Assembly (NCBI RefSeq): GCF_000632845.1
Contig: NZ_CP007474.1
Coordinates: 186,001 to 250,000 of the forward strand
Direction: 5' to 3'
DNA: 64,000 nucleotides
From: Ehrlichia japonica
GTDB lineage: Bacteria > Pseudomonadota > Alphaproteobacteria > Rickettsiales > Anaplasmataceae
A program made the translations under genes and the position numbers. Positions 61,799-64,000 of this stretch are shown piece after piece; position 1 is the first letter of the stretch, and each line of letters starts with the position of its first letter. The notes under the pieces were generated by a model. It made no database searches. It saw only the letters and a list, made by a program, of their open reading frames with translations, and was not told the DNA's origin.

Positions 61799-62025
61799 AA
61801 ATGTTCTAAAGATGTTGAGAAGAATTCTATATCTGAATTAGTAAGATCTTCTCTTGCTTGGGGGATTGGATTTGTAGGTCTTGAGGTTGGAGATGTATTG
61901 AGGTTTTATAAGATGTATGCAACCTTTGAACTTTTTGAGAGCGGTATGTAGGCTATTAATAGACAAACAGAAGCATCAAGAGAGACAGTTAGCCCAAACA
62001 GTTCCTTCATGGGGGAAAGGTGCTG
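61799..62025 (+). pseudogene. Array family remnant after gene 3 (longest)
   Basis: Continues the remnant seen after genes 1 and 2 but without their deletion: LDKCSKDVEKNSISELVRSSLAWGIGFVGLEVGDVLRFYKMYATFELFESGM. It then reaches a TAG, and after it AINRQTEASRETVSP is still legible. It is the 3' half of a fourth family copy, and its fuller form suggests it is the parent of the shorter remnants. Confidence 0.8.
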
Positions 62026-62134
62026 AATAATGAGGTTTTCTTCACTGCAACCAACCTTATCTCAGTTTATATTCACCTTCTGGAGGACCTGCTGTATAAC
62101 AGATTTACAAAACGCTAGGTTATTGATTTTTGGT

Positions 62135-62701
62135 TTATGTTAAACTATTATTCATCTTTTTATCTTGATATTCAGTAGATAGTAGGAAGGTTACATCTGG
62201 GATTACAAACCGCCAGAATTTTTCCTTCCCTTTGCTTATTCCTATTCTGGGAGTGCATATGTAGTTATCTATATCAATATCTGTATTACAAATGCAGAAA
62301 TTGTTATTTTGTGTAATATCTATATTATTATGTTCTTTTGTTATTTTAAGAATTTTACATAATTTTCCTGGACCGCTAATTACAGTGTTAGGTTGATGAT
62401 CAGATAGTAGTACTATTCCTCTAATAAGTACTGCAGCAGGGAACCCTTTTGGTTCAGTTACAACGTTAAGACAGTGGTACATTCCATAAATAAAATAAAT
62501 GTAAGAAAACCCTGGGCTGCCAAACATTACAGAAGTACGCTTTGTATATCCATGTGCAGAGTGTGCGGCTGGGTCATCCTGACCTATGTATGCTTCTGTT
62601 TCTATTATTATTCCTTGGTGTTGATTGAATAGTAGCCTTTTCCCAAGTAACTTGCTTGCAACATTGAGTGATGATTGTTCATAAAAAGACTTTTTGAGCA
62701 T
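62135..62701 (-). CDS. 3-methyladenine DNA glycosylase (AAG/MPG family)
   Basis: Removes alkylated purines to start base-excision repair. The 188-residue protein has the AAG pattern. [11 protein letters not shown] is at the N terminus, then [50 protein letters not shown], which holds the catalytic Glu (TEAY) and the DNA-binding [13 protein letters not shown] is near the end of the fold. Length is typical for the bacterial form. The ATG at 62701 is preferred over a start four codons upstream. Confidence 0.95.
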   Translation of the reverse strand: MLKKSFYEQSSLNVASKLLGKRLLFNQHQGIIIETEAYIGQDDPAAHSAHGYTKRTSVMFGSPGFSYIYFIYGMYHCLNVVTEPKGFPAAVLIRGIVLLSDHQPNTVISGPGKLCKILKITKEHNNIDITQNNNFCICNTDIDIDNYICTPRIGISKGKEKFWRFVIPDVTFLLSTEYQDKKMNNSLT

Positions 62702-62791
62702 ATAATATAACACTGTATATTTCTACTAGAAAATAATTTGTTTATGATATACTAATAGCATACTTTATTTTGTCAATAGTGAGGCTTCAGA

Positions 62792-63160
62792 ATGGATGGG
62801 AAGAAAAAAGCAGATACCAATGATAAGAAAATAGATAAATTTAAAAAAGCTTATAATATAGTATCTAAAGTTGCACAATTCATTGTAGGAGATAGTTTAA
62901 GTATACAGTTAAAGGAGTATAAAGTTAGTTTTTCTTATATTATTGATAATACTACGGATTATTTGAAACTAACCAATATACAAGAAGTAAAAATCATTGA
63001 GAAAGTAAATGAATTGAAGAATATTAATAATGCTCTGTTGGAGAGATTATTTAATTTTTGGTTACGTAGAAATAAACAGCTACTGTATTGGCATATGATT
63101 TTTTTATTAGTTAATACTATACTGTTGATTATTAATTGGGATAATATGGTTAATTTATGA
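62792..63160 (+). CDS. Small tail-anchored protein, unknown
   Basis: A 122-residue protein I do not recognise. It has a very basic N terminus (MDGKKKADTNDKKIDKFKKA), a helical middle and a single hydrophobic segment near the C terminus (about 98-115, YWHMIFLLVNTILLIINW). No signal peptide. It could be a tail-anchored inner-membrane protein. It is divergent from the DNA glycosylase gene. The intact frame and a start after a GAGG-like site are the only support. Confidence 0.6.
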   Translation: MDGKKKADTNDKKIDKFKKAYNIVSKVAQFIVGDSLSIQLKEYKVSFSYIIDNTTDYLKLTNIQEVKIIEKVNELKNINNALLERLFNFWLRRNKQLLYWHMIFLLVNTILLIINWDNMVNL

Positions 63161-64000
63161 AATCTTATAATTGAAGTACTTATAAAATGGAAGGGTGAGA
63201 TTTATTGTGATCAAGTAACATGATGAGTATTGTTTTTAATTATGAGTGTAGTTTTTGCCAGCATATATTTTTATAATTATTGTAGTATAAGTGTTAACTG
63301 ACAGTAAAGTGATTATGTAAAATATGTAAGAAGTAAATGTTATGTATGAAAGTTAATTTTGGTAATGTTGTTCAATGTGTTTTTGGTACACCATGTGTTG
63401 AACAATATGTAATTTTGTTAGATATACAAATTGCTATTTTATAGTGAAGCTATAATTAAAAAGATTTATCTTTTTCTTATTATGTTTTTGATTAATTGAT
63501 TTACTTCTAAATAGTAGATAGTAATATCACATCTCCTTTTTAAGTATGGTGTAGGAAAATAAAAGGTTTTTATAGTTTGTTATAAATATATTTAATATAG
63601 AAATTTATTAAAAAGTAAGTTCTTACTCAAAAAGGAACCCGTATAATAACAATTGATATGGTGGTTACAAAAAACATATACTATAATTAATTAGCATATT
63701 TTAGTAAAATAAATAACAATTTATTTAAAAATTAAATCTCAATATAAGGTATTGTTTTTTAAATCAGGCAGAGTAAGTTCTAATTTGCTGATATTTCAAC
63801 TAAATATCATTAATGAGAAAAGTTATGAAATAACAAGAAAGAATCTTATAAGTTCACAGTGTATATATAGGAATAAATTACAACGTATTTAATAATAAAA
63901 ATTGCTAAGATCTTTTTAATTTATGAGATTTATTAACTATGTTATTACTAGCTTCAGCAATATGATTTAAGAATACATTTTTGTCAATCAATACAAATTA
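63161..64000. other. Non-coding end of the window
   Basis: About 840 AT-rich bases, with no gene or RNA recognised. A short inverted repeat (TGTTCAA near 63369, TTGAACA near 63398) is present and of unknown meaning. Confidence 0.35.

Larger units (their letters stand above)
59270..61990. repeat. Three-unit ~0.9-kb tandem gene array
   Basis: The leader AGGCTTGTTGTATTACATAA begins at 59270, 60138 and 61034 (spacings 868 and 896). The remnant word TGTTCTAAAGATGTTGAG begins at 59992, 60884 and 61802. Leader and remnant are nearly identical between units. The genes between them are more diverged, except for their last ~60 bases. Confidence 0.95.

Noticed and set aside
61757..61951. 64-codon frame overlapping the end of array gene 3
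   Set aside because: It reads through the trailing remnant of another copy and stops within its conserved region. Treated as pseudogene.

Overview
The window looks like a piece of an Ehrlichia chromosome, most likely Ehrlichia ruminantium (the species name is inference). The DNA is very AT-rich and gene density is low. A 23S-5S rRNA pair has no 16S gene beside it, which is the split rRNA arrangement typical of Rickettsiales. There is a lone virB9-type secretion gene, an alphaproteobacterial Tim44-like/secB pair, and many intergenic tandem repeats built from the ends of neighbouring genes. Collins and colleagues described actively varying tandem repeats of this kind for the E. ruminantium genome.

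Layout. 0.6-8.3 kb: rho, a membrane-anchored J-protein (Pam18-like), a NifU/Nfu Fe-S scaffold, an orphan 468-residue protein, thiS-thiG and a DUF2628-like membrane protein. 8.6-17.2 kb: gltX, tRNA-His, a SurA-like chaperone with rsmD, an AEC-type permease, the NDUFS4-type complex I subunit, xseB and mtaB. 18.1-22.0 kb, minus strand: trxA, virB9-2, pdhA and an alpha/beta hydrolase. 22.1-25.3 kb: 23S and 5S rRNA with a clear processing stem. 25.6-38.7 kb: guaB-nadK-rpmE (minus), fabD, tmk, an MFS carrier, Tim44-like/secB (divergent), a DsbA-like oxidoreductase, an M16 protease, a YrpB/nitronate monooxygenase-like flavoprotein and ribE. 38.9-44.1 kb: an accessory stretch with small single-pass membrane proteins, a decayed 23S rRNA fragment and a broken mfd remnant. 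44.5-51.3 kb: rnhA, a large AsmA/YhdP-like protein, pyrH-frr and cdsA. 51.6-63.2 kb: an accessory region with two paralogous orphan proteins, long stretches of decayed coding sequence, a tandem array of membrane-anchored paralogues, an AAG-type DNA glycosylase and a small membrane protein.

Housekeeping genes mostly stand alone or in pairs (surA-rsmD, thiS-thiG, pyrH-frr, guaB-nadK-rpmE), separated by long AT-rich gaps. The most notable non-gene structure is the recurring duplication of gene ends into the adjacent gap. It is recent and near-exact at the J-protein, DUF2628, rsmD and 43.5-kb genes. It is old and degenerate next to nifU, xseB, trxA and ribE.

The most interesting accessory element is the 59.3-62.0 kb array: three tandem full-length copies of an unrecognised membrane-anchored family, each followed by the same remnant of a further copy, with a decayed ancestor-like copy upstream. 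I found no CRISPR array, prophage, transposase or IS element. No complete new system can be demonstrated from sequence alone. The array, the small membrane protein cluster and the 468-residue protein are the best candidates for host-interaction functions, and that is inference only.
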